13,411 bases of DNA. Source: an uncultured Porphyromonadaceae bacterium. Its GTDB lineage: Bacteria > Bacteroidota > Bacteroidia > Bacteroidales > Muribaculaceae. The notes beneath the pieces are model-generated. The model made no database searches. It was not told the DNA's origin and saw only the letters and a program-made list of their open reading frames with translations. The translations under genes and the position numbers were made by a program. Where the stretch lies: assembly GCA_947175225.1 (NCBI GenBank), contig CAMWLX010000049.1, positions 1 to 13,411 of the forward strand, read 5' to 3'. Shown piece by piece: positions 1 to 7,099 of the stretch (positions are counted from its first letter, which is position 1; each line of letters starts with the position of its first letter).

Positions 1-214
1 GGATAAATAATTATAGAGAAGATTTTTCTTAGCTATAAAGTTTTTCTCAGAATCTGCTTAGATGCTTTGATTTTCTTTGAAATCGAGGCGGAGCCTCTCA
101 CACCTGAACAAACATTGCTATCGAAGGGGACGAAGGAGTCAGGAAGGGGCGAAGAAGTCAGTAGGAGGACGGAGTCAGGAGGCTTTGCCGAGAGGATGGG
201 GAGAGATGATGAGA
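1..214. other. 3' flank of batE with degenerate tandem repeat
   Basis: I see no gene here. Positions 129-182 carry three degenerate units containing AGTCAG (at 137-142, 156-161 and 173-178), with periods of 19 and 17 bp. A short GGC-TTT-GCC inverted repeat lies at 181-189, and hairpin-repeat copy 1 at 84-114. No hairpin followed by a U run is visible, so the end of the bat transcript cannot be placed from sequence. Confidence 0.5.
84..114. repeat. 31-nt hairpin repeat, copy 1
   Basis: Stem GAGGC/GCCTC with loop GGA (85-97), followed by TCACACCTGAACAAACA on the plus strand. It aligns without gaps to copies at 8006-8036 and 9286-9316. It lies 117 nt beyond the batE stop, a distance similar to the other two copies. 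Confidence 0.65.
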
Positions 215-1024
215 TTAGATTATGGCGAGGTCGGAAGCTCTGAGCCATCCTTCTATGTCGGAGTTCAGGCGGACCTTGTACCATGTCGGTTGGCCTTGGA
301 CATCAGTTTCTTCCGCTATGATTTCAAAGCGTGTGCCTTGGCAGAGCTGATTGGAGGCAGCCTTTGCATCGGAGGATGGTTCGATTAAGAGCTCGGTCTT
401 GTAAGCCATGAGGACAGCTGTGTCGTGTGAGTCAAAGTATGAGGCACTCATGAAGGCGAAGATCACGAAGAAGATGCTGGCAAAAAAAGTCAGAATTCCT
501 CCGAAGAAGCCGACTTTTCTCAATCTGACATTGCTACAGAATAGATAGATAGCAATAGCCACTAATGTGATGATGAAGAGAATAGCAGCCAGAACAGCCC
601 AAACGTTGGGAGCCACATCTGCACAGATTAGGCGATTGACCGTTTGGAAAAAAGTCTCGTGGTCGGGAGCTACGCTTATTTTCTTTCCACGGAGTTCGGC
701 ACGATTTGAGTCTTCAACCTTAGAGGCAAAGTATTCAAGATTGTTTTTGATAAGCTTATTTGAGGGATCAAGCCGATTTGCCCGAGAATAATAGAGGATA
801 GCATTGCCTAAGTCACCTGCTTGGGCGTAAGAATTGGCAATATTGAAGTATAATTCCGGGGAGAAACCATCTACTTGAGCAATGGATAGGTAAGCTTCGG
901 CGGCTTGCTTGTATTCTCCTGATTCATATAGCTGGTTGGCTATGTCGGTGTTGGGGGACACGGCATAGACGGAGAAGCTTATGATGACGCTGAAAGCGAA
1001 TGATATGATAGATTTTAGAGACAT
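215..1024 (-). CDS. batE: BatE, TPR and SH3-like membrane protein
   Basis: BatE closes the aerotolerance operon. It has 269 residues: a signal peptide (1-22), TPR helices (about 25-100, including LYFNIANSYAQAGDLGNAILYYSRA), two membrane helices (142-163 and 172-195) and a C-terminal bacterial SH3-like domain (about 203-269, ending VRLNSDIEGWLRASDLAII). The TPR and SH3 parts should both be periplasmic, with a short basic loop between the helices in the cytosol. The start is ATG with an A-rich leader and no Shine-Dalgarno, 81 bp after batD. That gap contains a 4-bp hairpin GGGT/ACCC (1052-1063) and a near-palindrome (1065-1077). Length and architecture match the family. Confidence 0.93.
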   Translation of the reverse strand: MSLKSIISFAFSVIISFSVYAVSPNTDIANQLYESGEYKQAAEAYLSIAQVDGFSPELYFNIANSYAQAGDLGNAILYYSRANRLDPSNKLIKNNLEYFASKVEDSNRAELRGKKISVAPDHETFFQTVNRLICADVAPNVWAVLAAILFIITLVAIAIYLFCSNVRLRKVGFFGGILTFFASIFFVIFAFMSASYFDSHDTAVLMAYKTELLIEPSSDAKAASNQLCQGTRFEIIAEETDVQGQPTWYKVRLNSDIEGWLRASDLAII

Positions 1025-1105
1025 ATTCTTATTTTTTTCATTTGAAACTTCGGGTTGATACCCTCAGCACAGTGTTGACGCTTAAAATCGAAGGAGAATG
1101 AGTGA

Positions 1106-2968
1106 TTATTTAGTGGTCAGATTGGAGTCTTCGAAAGAGTTGATTACTTCAGAGCCACGCTCGTAGACCTGCTTTAGTTCGTCTTCGCCTGAGCCCGGAG
1201 CGTATTTAGCGAATTCGCAGTCGTCGAGGACACTTAGCAAACCATTGATGCTTTCTTCGGAGGCACCGGCATCTGAGAGACGTTGTGCTACGTTCTGGCG
1301 ATTGAGTTCAGAGGTAGGGATATTGAGTTTTGCGCTCACATAGCCCCACAAAGCAATGAGCATCTCATCGTAGAATTTCTCTCTATCCCCTGACTTCATG
1401 CAAGCAGCTGCTTTCTTCAACCTCTTAGCTGCAACTTTACCAGCCTTACGCATACGAGTACCCACAATATCGGCAGCACTCTTGAGATGGCGACGATATA
1501 CAAATATGATGACTGCAAGCGCTATTGCCGGCAATATAAACCAAAGCCAGTACCCAAAGGTGTAGACATATGAAATATGATCCATATGCAGTTTGCCGAC
1601 CGGCATAAGAGCATCGTCAAATTTCAGTCTGTTCTTAGTTTGGGATTTTTCGGAGAGAGCACCTTTGTCGACATCCACAGTATAACCCTTAGCAATCGAC
1701 TTTTCATACCTACCGGTTGTCGGGTCGAAATAGACTAAAGCCACTTCAGGAATCTGGTATACCCCCATTTCAAGCGGAGTGAAAGAATAGTCAAACTTAA
1801 TGTTACCGGATACTGAGAGACCCTTTGCAGCAGCATTTACCTCAGTAGTAGGAGTGAACACTTCGAGTTGCTTCGGATAAAGGTTGTTTAAGTCAGGAAG
1901 CTTGACATATTTCAGATTGCCACTTCCCTTCACATCATATATGATAGAAGCGGGCTGGTTGGTCTTCAAAGATGAAGAAGGAAGAGAAGAAGAAATAGAG
2001 AATTGACCGACAGCACCGGAGAAATCAGCAGGCTGCGGAGTGGGCAAAGACTTGACATCAATAGTAAGATCATTTGGAGTCACATTCAGCTGAATGGGTC
2101 GGCGCACTGTGAGCATACGGAAATAAGGATCATCGTAATATTCCTGCTCATCAGTGCTTACCGTATAGGTATTACCCTTGATGGTCAGTTTTCCAGTCAT
2201 CTGCGGGAAGATGATGTATCTTGCTATGATTGCTGTGGCGTATTCATGACCGTTGTATGTCTCATAGTGCAAGGACGTAGATGTTTCATCAGACTCTTCC
2301 ACCACAAAACCATCAAACTTAGGAGCTTCTGTAGCACCGATAAATTTAATCGGAGCGTAAGACGAATAAAGCTTGACTGTATATACCAAAGCTTCCTGCT
2401 CATATGCAGAAGATTTTGATACAGATGCCTTCAAGAAGAGTTTCTCATTACCTTTGCCTATAAATTTAGGACCTTGGTTTTGGTCATCCGGATCTTGCGA
2501 ATAAGCACTCTGATTAGAAGACTGTTGACTCTGCTGCTGTTGCTGCTGACGCTGTTTTAGTTTGGAGAGAGAGCCTGCGCCAGCCTTCACAATAGTGTAG
2601 GAAGCTTTATTGCTTGAGACTCCATCCACAGTGAAAGGACCTATTGAAAAGGAACCCTCTTTAGAAGCTGAGCAAGTCGCGACATATGTGCGAGAGCTGG
2701 ATCGAGTCACCTTTCCATTAACGCTCGACATCGAAGAAGACTGGCTACTAAGAGTGAAATACTTCACGACAGCACCCGGGACATCCGGAGCAGATGGCTC
2801 TCCTTCGAGATTGTCGAGTTTCATATATACGTAGAACTGCTCCCCTACCTCAATATCGTCGCCCCCTGTCTGAGTGGAGACAGAGAGCTGAAACTTACCG
2901 GCAGCACTCGCAGACAGCGCGACTGCGAGCAAAAGGATGCTGAATATGTATCTTCTAAATAGGGTCAT
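1106..2968 (-). CDS. batD: BatD, exported Ig-like protein with membrane anchor
   Basis: BatD is the large exported protein of the aerotolerance operon. It has 620 residues. A signal peptide (1-23, ending SASAAG) is followed by a beta-rich periplasmic region of several Ig-like domains (about 25-130, 175-290, 320-435). They are split by a Gln/Ser-rich linker (138-166) that includes six consecutive Gln. A membrane helix at 471-491 is followed by a strongly basic stretch and a cytosolic helical module (about 525-615). That module resembles the end of the BatD-like protein encoded at 5833-6885. The start ATG gives an intact signal peptide; there is no Shine-Dalgarno. It sits between the fusion gene and batE, with a leader containing small inverted repeats. 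Its role is probably to form a periplasmic complex with the VWA and TPR partners. Confidence 0.93.
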   Translation of the reverse strand: MTLFRRYIFSILLLAVALSASAAGKFQLSVSTQTGGDDIEVGEQFYVYMKLDNLEGEPSAPDVPGAVVKYFTLSSQSSSMSSVNGKVTRSSSRTYVATCSASKEGSFSIGPFTVDGVSSNKASYTIVKAGAGSLSKLKQRQQQQQQSQQSSNQSAYSQDPDDQNQGPKFIGKGNEKLFLKASVSKSSAYEQEALVYTVKLYSSYAPIKFIGATEAPKFDGFVVEESDETSTSLHYETYNGHEYATAIIARYIIFPQMTGKLTIKGNTYTVSTDEQEYYDDPYFRMLTVRRPIQLNVTPNDLTIDVKSLPTPQPADFSGAVGQFSISSSLPSSSLKTNQPASIIYDVKGSGNLKYVKLPDLNNLYPKQLEVFTPTTEVNAAAKGLSVSGNIKFDYSFTPLEMGVYQIPEVALVYFDPTTGRYEKSIAKGYTVDVDKGALSEKSQTKNRLKFDDALMPVGKLHMDHISYVYTFGYWLWFILPAIALAVIIFVYRRHLKSAADIVGTRMRKAGKVAAKRLKKAAACMKSGDREKFYDEMLIALWGYVSAKLNIPTSELNRQNVAQRLSDAGASEESINGLLSVLDDCEFAKYAPGSGEDELKQVYERGSEVINSFEDSNLTTK

Positions 2969-2987
2969 AATCTTATCTTATTGAGAA

Positions 2988-3005
2988 TTGAGATTTAGCT
3001 CTCAA
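2988..3005 (-). promoter_or_regulatory. Hairpin in the batD leader
   Basis: TTGAGA (2988-2993) and TCTCAA (3000-3005) form a perfect 6-bp stem with a 6-nt loop, 19 nt upstream of the batD ATG. A second TTGAGA at 2981-2986 could pair with the same right arm instead. There is no U run after it on the transcribed strand, so a terminator is unlikely. It could influence batD translation or mRNA stability. Confidence 0.35.
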
Positions 3006-3017
3006 CCATAGTTTACC

Positions 3018-3043
3018 AGACACTCATGGGGAAGCTCTTTGAG
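3018..3043 (-). promoter_or_regulatory. Leader motif shared with the batD-like gene, copy before batD
   Basis: The plus strand reads AGACACTC, 5 nt, GAAGCTCTTTGAG, directly matching the motif at 6948-6971. It ends 49 nt upstream of the batD ATG, in the 91-bp gap after the fusion gene. The second box can fold as GCTC/GAGC with loop TTT. A further inverted repeat CATAGC-A-GCTATG lies at 3044-3056. Confidence 0.4.
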
Positions 3044-3059
3044 CATAGCAGCTATGAGA

Positions 3060-4859
3060 TTACCAGCGCTTAGTGTTTTTGGAGCGTCCGGAAGCTTCTT
3101 GTCCATTGTTTGACTTGTTGACACGGGCACGAGTCTGATTTTCCTTATTCTCCATTGCTTGCAGAATCTGCTCGGCAGCCTGAGGGGTGATGTCAGGTTG
3201 CTGCTGGTGCTGCTGATTTTGGTTTTGATTTTGCTGTTGATCTTGATTTTGATCTTGGTTCTTGTCCTGATTCTGATCTTGATCTTTATTTTGGTCTTGA
3301 TCTTGATTCTTATCTTTGTCTTGATCTTGATTCTTATCCTGGTCTTGATCCTGATTTTTAAGTTTCTTCTGAGCTATACGGAGATTGCGTCGAGTCTTCT
3401 CATCTTCCGGACGAATACGGAGCGACTGCTTATACATCTGGACTGCCTGAGCATAGTCTTCAGAATTGAAGGCAATGTTGCCAAGATTGAAAATAGCATC
3501 GGCAGCGAGGTTTGGTTTTTCCTTAACTACTTGAGCAATCGCTTGCATAGCCTCAGCACCAGCCTTCACAAGTTGCTGACGCAGAGAATCAGATTGAGCA
3601 GCATTGGCACGCCTGATATAAGTGAGACCTAAATTATATAATGCTTCCTTAGATTCGGGTTCGAGTTTCAAAGCTTGCTGATATTTCTCGCCGGCTTCGA
3701 GATAATGACCTTCACGGAAGAGCTCGTTGCCTTGCGAAACAAGGCGACGCTCCTTACGGTTGGTGGTAGCAGAAGCATCAAAAGCACCGGCTGCTGACAC
3801 CAAGATAAGAAGGATTACAGCTGTCTCCTTCTTGAAGAATGTAATCTTATCGAGCCAACGAATCTTTCTATCGAGGATAAAGACATCAATCAACAGAAGC
3901 ACGAGAGCAATCCAACCGAAGATGGTAAATAGTTCGTCGTGAACTGCATAAGCGTTAGTCTCAAGAGCAGACTTCTTCACGGTGTCCATCTGCTTTTCAA
4001 GCTCATTGAGAGCATCAGGATTAGAGGCATTCACATATATGCCATCACCTGCACTGGCAATCTTTGCCGCAAGATTCTCGTCGAGAGCAGTCTCCACAGG
4101 CATGCCAGTCTCAGGATTGATCATCGGACCTGACTTAGTGGGGATTCTTACCGGAGTCGGAGATCCGACACCGACTACATTAAGCTGAATATGATTTTTC
4201 TTAGCTTGACGAGCAGCATCAATGGCACCGACCTCATCATCGAGCTCTTCAGCATCTGTGATTAGAACGATTGACTTACCAATATTATCATCAGGGGTGA
4301 ACGACTTCACAGCACGATCGATTGCTGCTCCAATATTGGTGCCTTGATTATCGTATTGAGTTGGATCAATAGAATTCAGAAATAATTTAGCGGAAACATA
4401 GTCGCTCGTCACAGGGATAAGAGTATAAGCATCTTCAGCATAAACTATCAAGCCTACGCGGTCATTATCGAGACGATTGATAAGCTTCTCGAGCACGAGC
4501 TTAGCGGCACGCATACGGGAAGTGCCGGAATTGTCGGCAGTAGAAGAAGCAAGCATAGAGTTTGACACGTCGACTGCAATCACAACTTCTATGCCTTCCT
4601 TATCAGTCTTTGACGAATGCACACCACCCCAAGGGCGACATAGAGCCAAGACAAGACAAGCCAAAGCCGCCACTTCAAGAGCGAGCTTCAATGGGGGCTT
4701 ATATTTAGAGACCTCGGGCATCAGATCCTTAATGGATTCATATTGCCCAAACTTAGCAAGTTTCTTCTTCCTTGCATAGCGGGCAAGGAGATAGAGCAGA
4801 ACCAATACAGGCACTGCTACCAAGAGAACAAGTAAAGCTGGATATGCAAACGTAAACAT
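3060..4859 (-). CDS. BatB-BatC fusion: VWA domain plus TPR domain
   Basis: One 599-residue frame joins two proteins that in Bacteroides fragilis are separate, BatB and BatC. The BatB part has membrane helices at about 7-27 and 58-74, a VWA domain (88-290) with complete MIDAS (Asp97, Ser99, Ser101, Thr174, Asp202), and a helix at 311-328. A basic loop (331-344) leads to a hydrophobic stretch (346-360) ending in an AxA-like DASA, which looks like the old BatC signal peptide. TPR-like repeats follow at about 371-404 and 451-484, then an Asp/Gln/Asn/Lys repeat (501-553) and a polar tail. Charge distribution puts both the VWA and TPR parts in the periplasm. It overlaps batA by one base and precedes batD by 91 bp. 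The frame is unbroken, so this is a real fusion. Confidence 0.93.
   Translation of the reverse strand: MFTFAYPALLVLLVAVPVLVLLYLLARYARKKKLAKFGQYESIKDLMPEVSKYKPPLKLALEVAALACLVLALCRPWGGVHSSKTDKEGIEVVIAVDVSNSMLASSTADNSGTSRMRAAKLVLEKLINRLDNDRVGLIVYAEDAYTLIPVTSDYVSAKLFLNSIDPTQYDNQGTNIGAAIDRAVKSFTPDDNIGKSIVLITDAEELDDEVGAIDAARQAKKNHIQLNVVGVGSPTPVRIPTKSGPMINPETGMPVETALDENLAAKIASAGDGIYVNASNPDALNELEKQMDTVKKSALETNAYAVHDELFTIFGWIALVLLLIDVFILDRKIRWLDKITFFKKETAVILLILVSAAGAFDASATTNRKERRLVSQGNELFREGHYLEAGEKYQQALKLEPESKEALYNLGLTYIRRANAAQSDSLRQQLVKAGAEAMQAIAQVVKEKPNLAADAIFNLGNIAFNSEDYAQAVQMYKQSLRIRPEDEKTRRNLRIAQKKLKNQDQDQDKNQDQDKDKNQDQDQNKDQDQNQDKNQDQNQDQQQNQNQNQQHQQQPDITPQAAEQILQAMENKENQTRARVNKSNNGQEASGRSKNTKRW
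3201..3359 (-). repeat. Octapeptide (24-bp) tandem repeat region in batB-batC
   Basis: These bases encode residues 501-553, built from octads such as KNQDQDKD with Lys at 501, 509, 517, 525 and 533, then fading into Gln/Asn. At DNA level a 21-bp stretch at 3294-3314 is repeated exactly at 3318-3338, a 24-bp period that keeps the frame. This indicates recent expansion by slippage or unequal recombination. The segment is likely a disordered periplasmic linker. Confidence 0.75.
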
Positions 4860-5836
4860 TACGGTATTCTTCTAATAATTGTATAACGAAGCAAAAGTGA
4901 GAGAGCGAGAGCGCCAAAAGCGAGCCATAACCAAGGCATAAATTCCTCTTGAGTGAGAGTGACGGAGTTTACATCTATGCTTGACTTCTCGAGGGAATCA
5001 ATTTCTTCAAAGACTTGCTTTAGCATGCGCTCATCTTTAGCACGGAAATACTTTCCTCCTGTCATTTTTGCCATATTCTTAAGGAGAGGTTCATCAATTT
5101 TGGTCTCAAGAGTAGTAGTTGAGAAACCATAGGGATCAGCAATCTGCATCTTGCCGTTTGTGCCGACTCCAATAGTATATATCTTTATACCCTTCTGCTT
5201 TGCAATCTGAGCAGCAGTCACCGGGGGCACATCTCCGGCATTATTGCTGCCATCAGTAAGAAGGATGATACTTTTTGACTTAGCCTTTCCTTGTGAGATA
5301 CGGTTGATAGCACTTGTCAGGCCATCACCGATAGCAGTGCCATCATTAAGGTCGCCCATATTGACATTGGCTATGGCGTTGATGAGGGCAGCACGGTCGT
5401 TGGTCAACGGCATAAGAGAGAGCGACTCCCCGGCAAACACTACGAGACCCATATTGTCGTTGGTGCGAGCATTGACAAAAGATGTAGCTACATCCTTGGC
5501 TGCCACGAAACGGTTGGGCTTAAAATCGGTGGCCGACATAGAGCCTGAAATATCCATGGCAAGAATGATATCCGTACCAAGCACGCGGGAATTCTTCAAG
5601 CTGTCGTGGGTCTGCGGACGAGCAAGAGCCACAATAATTGCAGCAATGCAAATCAACCGAAGTACAAAACAAAGATGGATCACCCAAACCTTCCACGAAT
5701 TACCAAACTTTAAGAATGGCTGAAGAGTTGAGACAGCCAAAGAGGGATTAGCATTGCGATGCTTAATAACATACCATACTATCAGAGGAATGAGCAGAAG
5801 AAGCATCCAAAGCATTCCGGGATGAAGGAATTTCAT
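4859..5836 (-). CDS. batA: BatA, membrane-anchored VWA-domain protein
   Basis: BatA is an inner-membrane VWA protein of the aerotolerance operon first described in Bacteroides fragilis. It has 325 residues. Two N-terminal membrane helices (about 7-24 and 50-72) are joined by a basic loop that should be cytosolic. The VWA domain (about 88-280) should therefore face the periplasm, and a third helix (300-317) is followed by a basic C-terminus. The MIDAS is complete: DISGS (Asp95, Ser97, Ser99), Thr167 and Asp195 in LLTDGSNN. The start ATG has a strong Shine-Dalgarno and overlaps the upstream stop; the batA stop overlaps the next start (TAATG). Translation of these three genes is probably coupled. 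A metal-dependent protein contact is expected from the intact MIDAS. Confidence 0.95.
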   Translation of the reverse strand: MKFLHPGMLWMLLLLIPLIVWYVIKHRNANPSLAVSTLQPFLKFGNSWKVWVIHLCFVLRLICIAAIIVALARPQTHDSLKNSRVLGTDIILAMDISGSMSATDFKPNRFVAAKDVATSFVNARTNDNMGLVVFAGESLSLMPLTNDRAALINAIANVNMGDLNDGTAIGDGLTSAINRISQGKAKSKSIILLTDGSNNAGDVPPVTAAQIAKQKGIKIYTIGVGTNGKMQIADPYGFSTTTLETKIDEPLLKNMAKMTGGKYFRAKDERMLKQVFEEIDSLEKSSIDVNSVTLTQEEFMPWLWLAFGALALSLLLRYTIIRRIP

Positions 5837-6885
5837 TTTGCACCTCCTTTCTGTTCGCGTCTCACGTCTTGCGATTTGCGATTTGCGTTGCCGGAATTTT
5901 CAGAGTTCTCAGGGTTATCATAAATATCCGGAGTAATTGGTATGGTTTCTTTTACGAAATTGACTGCATTCTCAAAGGCTTCGACATTGTCGGCAGGGAG
6001 AGGACGAACTTTAGCGAACTTCACAAAGTCGGCCACATCAAGAATCTTGCGGACATAAGTGCGCTTATCTCTGACATCAGCCTGATCTGCAAGAGTCTGC
6101 ATAATCTGACGGGAAGTCATCTCCATAGCATTGATGCCAAACCTCTTGAAGAGATAGTCGCGGAGAATATCAGTAAGCTCTGTGAAATACTCCTTCTCCA
6201 TGCCATTCTCCCAAAGATTCTTTGCTTTCAGTCTTTCAAGGCGATCAAGGGCTACAGTCCAAGGTTTAGGTTGAGGTTTCTCGGGAAGTGAGATAAACTT
6301 ACCTGTCTTTCGATACTTACTGCCAAAGTAAGCAGCCGCTGCAATAGCAATGATAAGGAGCAACCACATCCACCAAAGATCATAGAGCCAATCGGGCATC
6401 CAGTCCCAGAAAGACTTGTCAGAAGGCTCTGTGATGTCTTGATAATCAGAGATTGCGTCATTTTCGCCAACCTTTACAGGCACAACATTGAGCTCCACCA
6501 CGTTTGAAGCAGCGGAGTCTGTAGCTGAAATATATACGAATGGCGGAAGCTTGTAGTAGCCTGAATCAAAGACTTGAACAGGGACTACAAGACGCTCAAC
6601 GATGCGGGAGCCTTCCCTCTTTACTGTATCCATACGCGGCTCGCCAAGTTCGACGGTATCACCGATAAGAGTGACAAAACCGGCAGGAGCTATCTTATTA
6701 AAGAGAGGGAAAACACCTTGGCGATCGGCATCACGCTCTACAAACAATCTGAGTGTATCGATGCGACCCATCAGAATAGTGGTAGAGTCAAGAGCCGCTG
6801 TCACTTTCACATCTGAAAAAGATGCAAAGTGACAAGTCAAAGCTATAACTAATATAGTCAAATATTTTAAAATCGACTTAGTCAT
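5833..6885 (-). CDS. BatD-like exported membrane protein of the bat operon
   Basis: This protein of unknown function has 350 residues. Residues 1-21 look like a signal peptide or N-terminal anchor, 22-140 form a beta-rich (Ig-like) periplasmic part, and 171-189 a membrane helix after a Trp-rich segment (DWMPDWLYDLWWMW). Residues 227-314 form a cytosolic helical module resembling the end of BatD. The tail after about 322 is low-complexity and polar. I chose ATG at 6885 over TTG at 6894, because ATG is normal here and the signal peptide is intact. The stop overlaps the batA start (ATGA), and the last codons contain the batA Shine-Dalgarno. This position in Bacteroidales bat operons usually holds such a protein. 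It is likely a membrane partner of the VWA proteins, by context only. Confidence 0.85.
   Translation of the reverse strand: MTKSILKYLTILVIALTCHFASFSDVKVTAALDSTTILMGRIDTLRLFVERDADRQGVFPLFNKIAPAGFVTLIGDTVELGEPRMDTVKREGSRIVERLVVPVQVFDSGYYKLPPFVYISATDSAASNVVELNVVPVKVGENDAISDYQDITEPSDKSFWDWMPDWLYDLWWMWLLLIIAIAAAAYFGSKYRKTGKFISLPEKPQPKPWTVALDRLERLKAKNLWENGMEKEYFTELTDILRDYLFKRFGINAMEMTSRQIMQTLADQADVRDKRTYVRKILDVADFVKFAKVRPLPADNVEAFENAVNFVKETIPITPDIYDNPENSENSGNANRKSQDVRREQKGGAK
5841..5852 (-). promoter_or_regulatory. Full-length Shine-Dalgarno sequence of batA
   Basis: The minus strand reads AGAAAGGAGGTG, 4 nt before the batA ATG (6 nt after the AGGAGG core). It is complementary over 12 nt to the Bacteroides-type 16S rRNA 3' end (CACCTCCTTTCT). 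It lies inside the last codons of the upstream gene, which then overlaps batA by ATGA. None of the other starts in the window has a comparable site. Confidence 0.75.
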
Positions 6886-6947
6886 AAGAGACAATTCACA
6901 TACTTAATTCATAATGCATTATTCATAATCTTAATATCACTACAATA

Positions 6948-6971
6948 AGACGCTCGATGAAGCTCTCTGAG
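6948..6971 (-). promoter_or_regulatory. Leader motif shared with batD, copy before the batD-like gene
   Basis: The plus strand reads AGACGCTC, 3 nt, GAAGCTCTCTGAG. The same pair of boxes occurs at 3018-3043 in front of batD, with one mismatch in each box and a 5-nt spacer. Here it ends 62 nt upstream of the ATG at 6885. The second box can fold as a small hairpin (GCTC/GAGT with a wobble). It lies in the 214-bp gap 6886-7099, which otherwise contains only A/T-rich sequence, a 12-bp palindrome (6911-6922) and a repeated ATTCATAAT. Confidence 0.4.
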
Positions 6972-7099
6972 TGGGGCTATCTCTACATTGCTTGACAGCT
7001 TAGGAATCACCTAATTCAGTGATATTACGCATAATTATTGACAAATGAATATACTTATGAAATTATAGTTTCATTTTTAATCATTTGATGAAAAACATA

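Noticed and set aside
33..388. Short frames over the batE 3' end (minus 33-284, plus 77-388)
   Set aside because: Both overlap the end of batE in another frame and run through the degenerate repeat; neither shows a domain, signal peptide or start context.
3159..3632. Plus-strand frame encoding a long run of Leu, Ile and Val that looks like a multi-pass membrane protein
   Set aside because: It is the antisense reading of the Asp/Gln/Asn/Lys octad repeat in the batB-batC fusion; GAT/CAA/AAT-type codons reverse into hydrophobic ones. There is no promoter, family resemblance or plausible topology.
6909..6926. Five-codon upstream frame (MNNAL) before the batD-like gene
   Set aside because: Very short, in A/T-rich repeat sequence, with no start context; chance occurrence is likely.
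7057..7074. ATGAAA/TTTCAT stem followed by a T run, resembling a plus-strand terminator
   Set aside because: There is no plus-strand gene for it to end. On the minus strand no U run follows the stem, and the stem is short and A/T-only apart from one pair.
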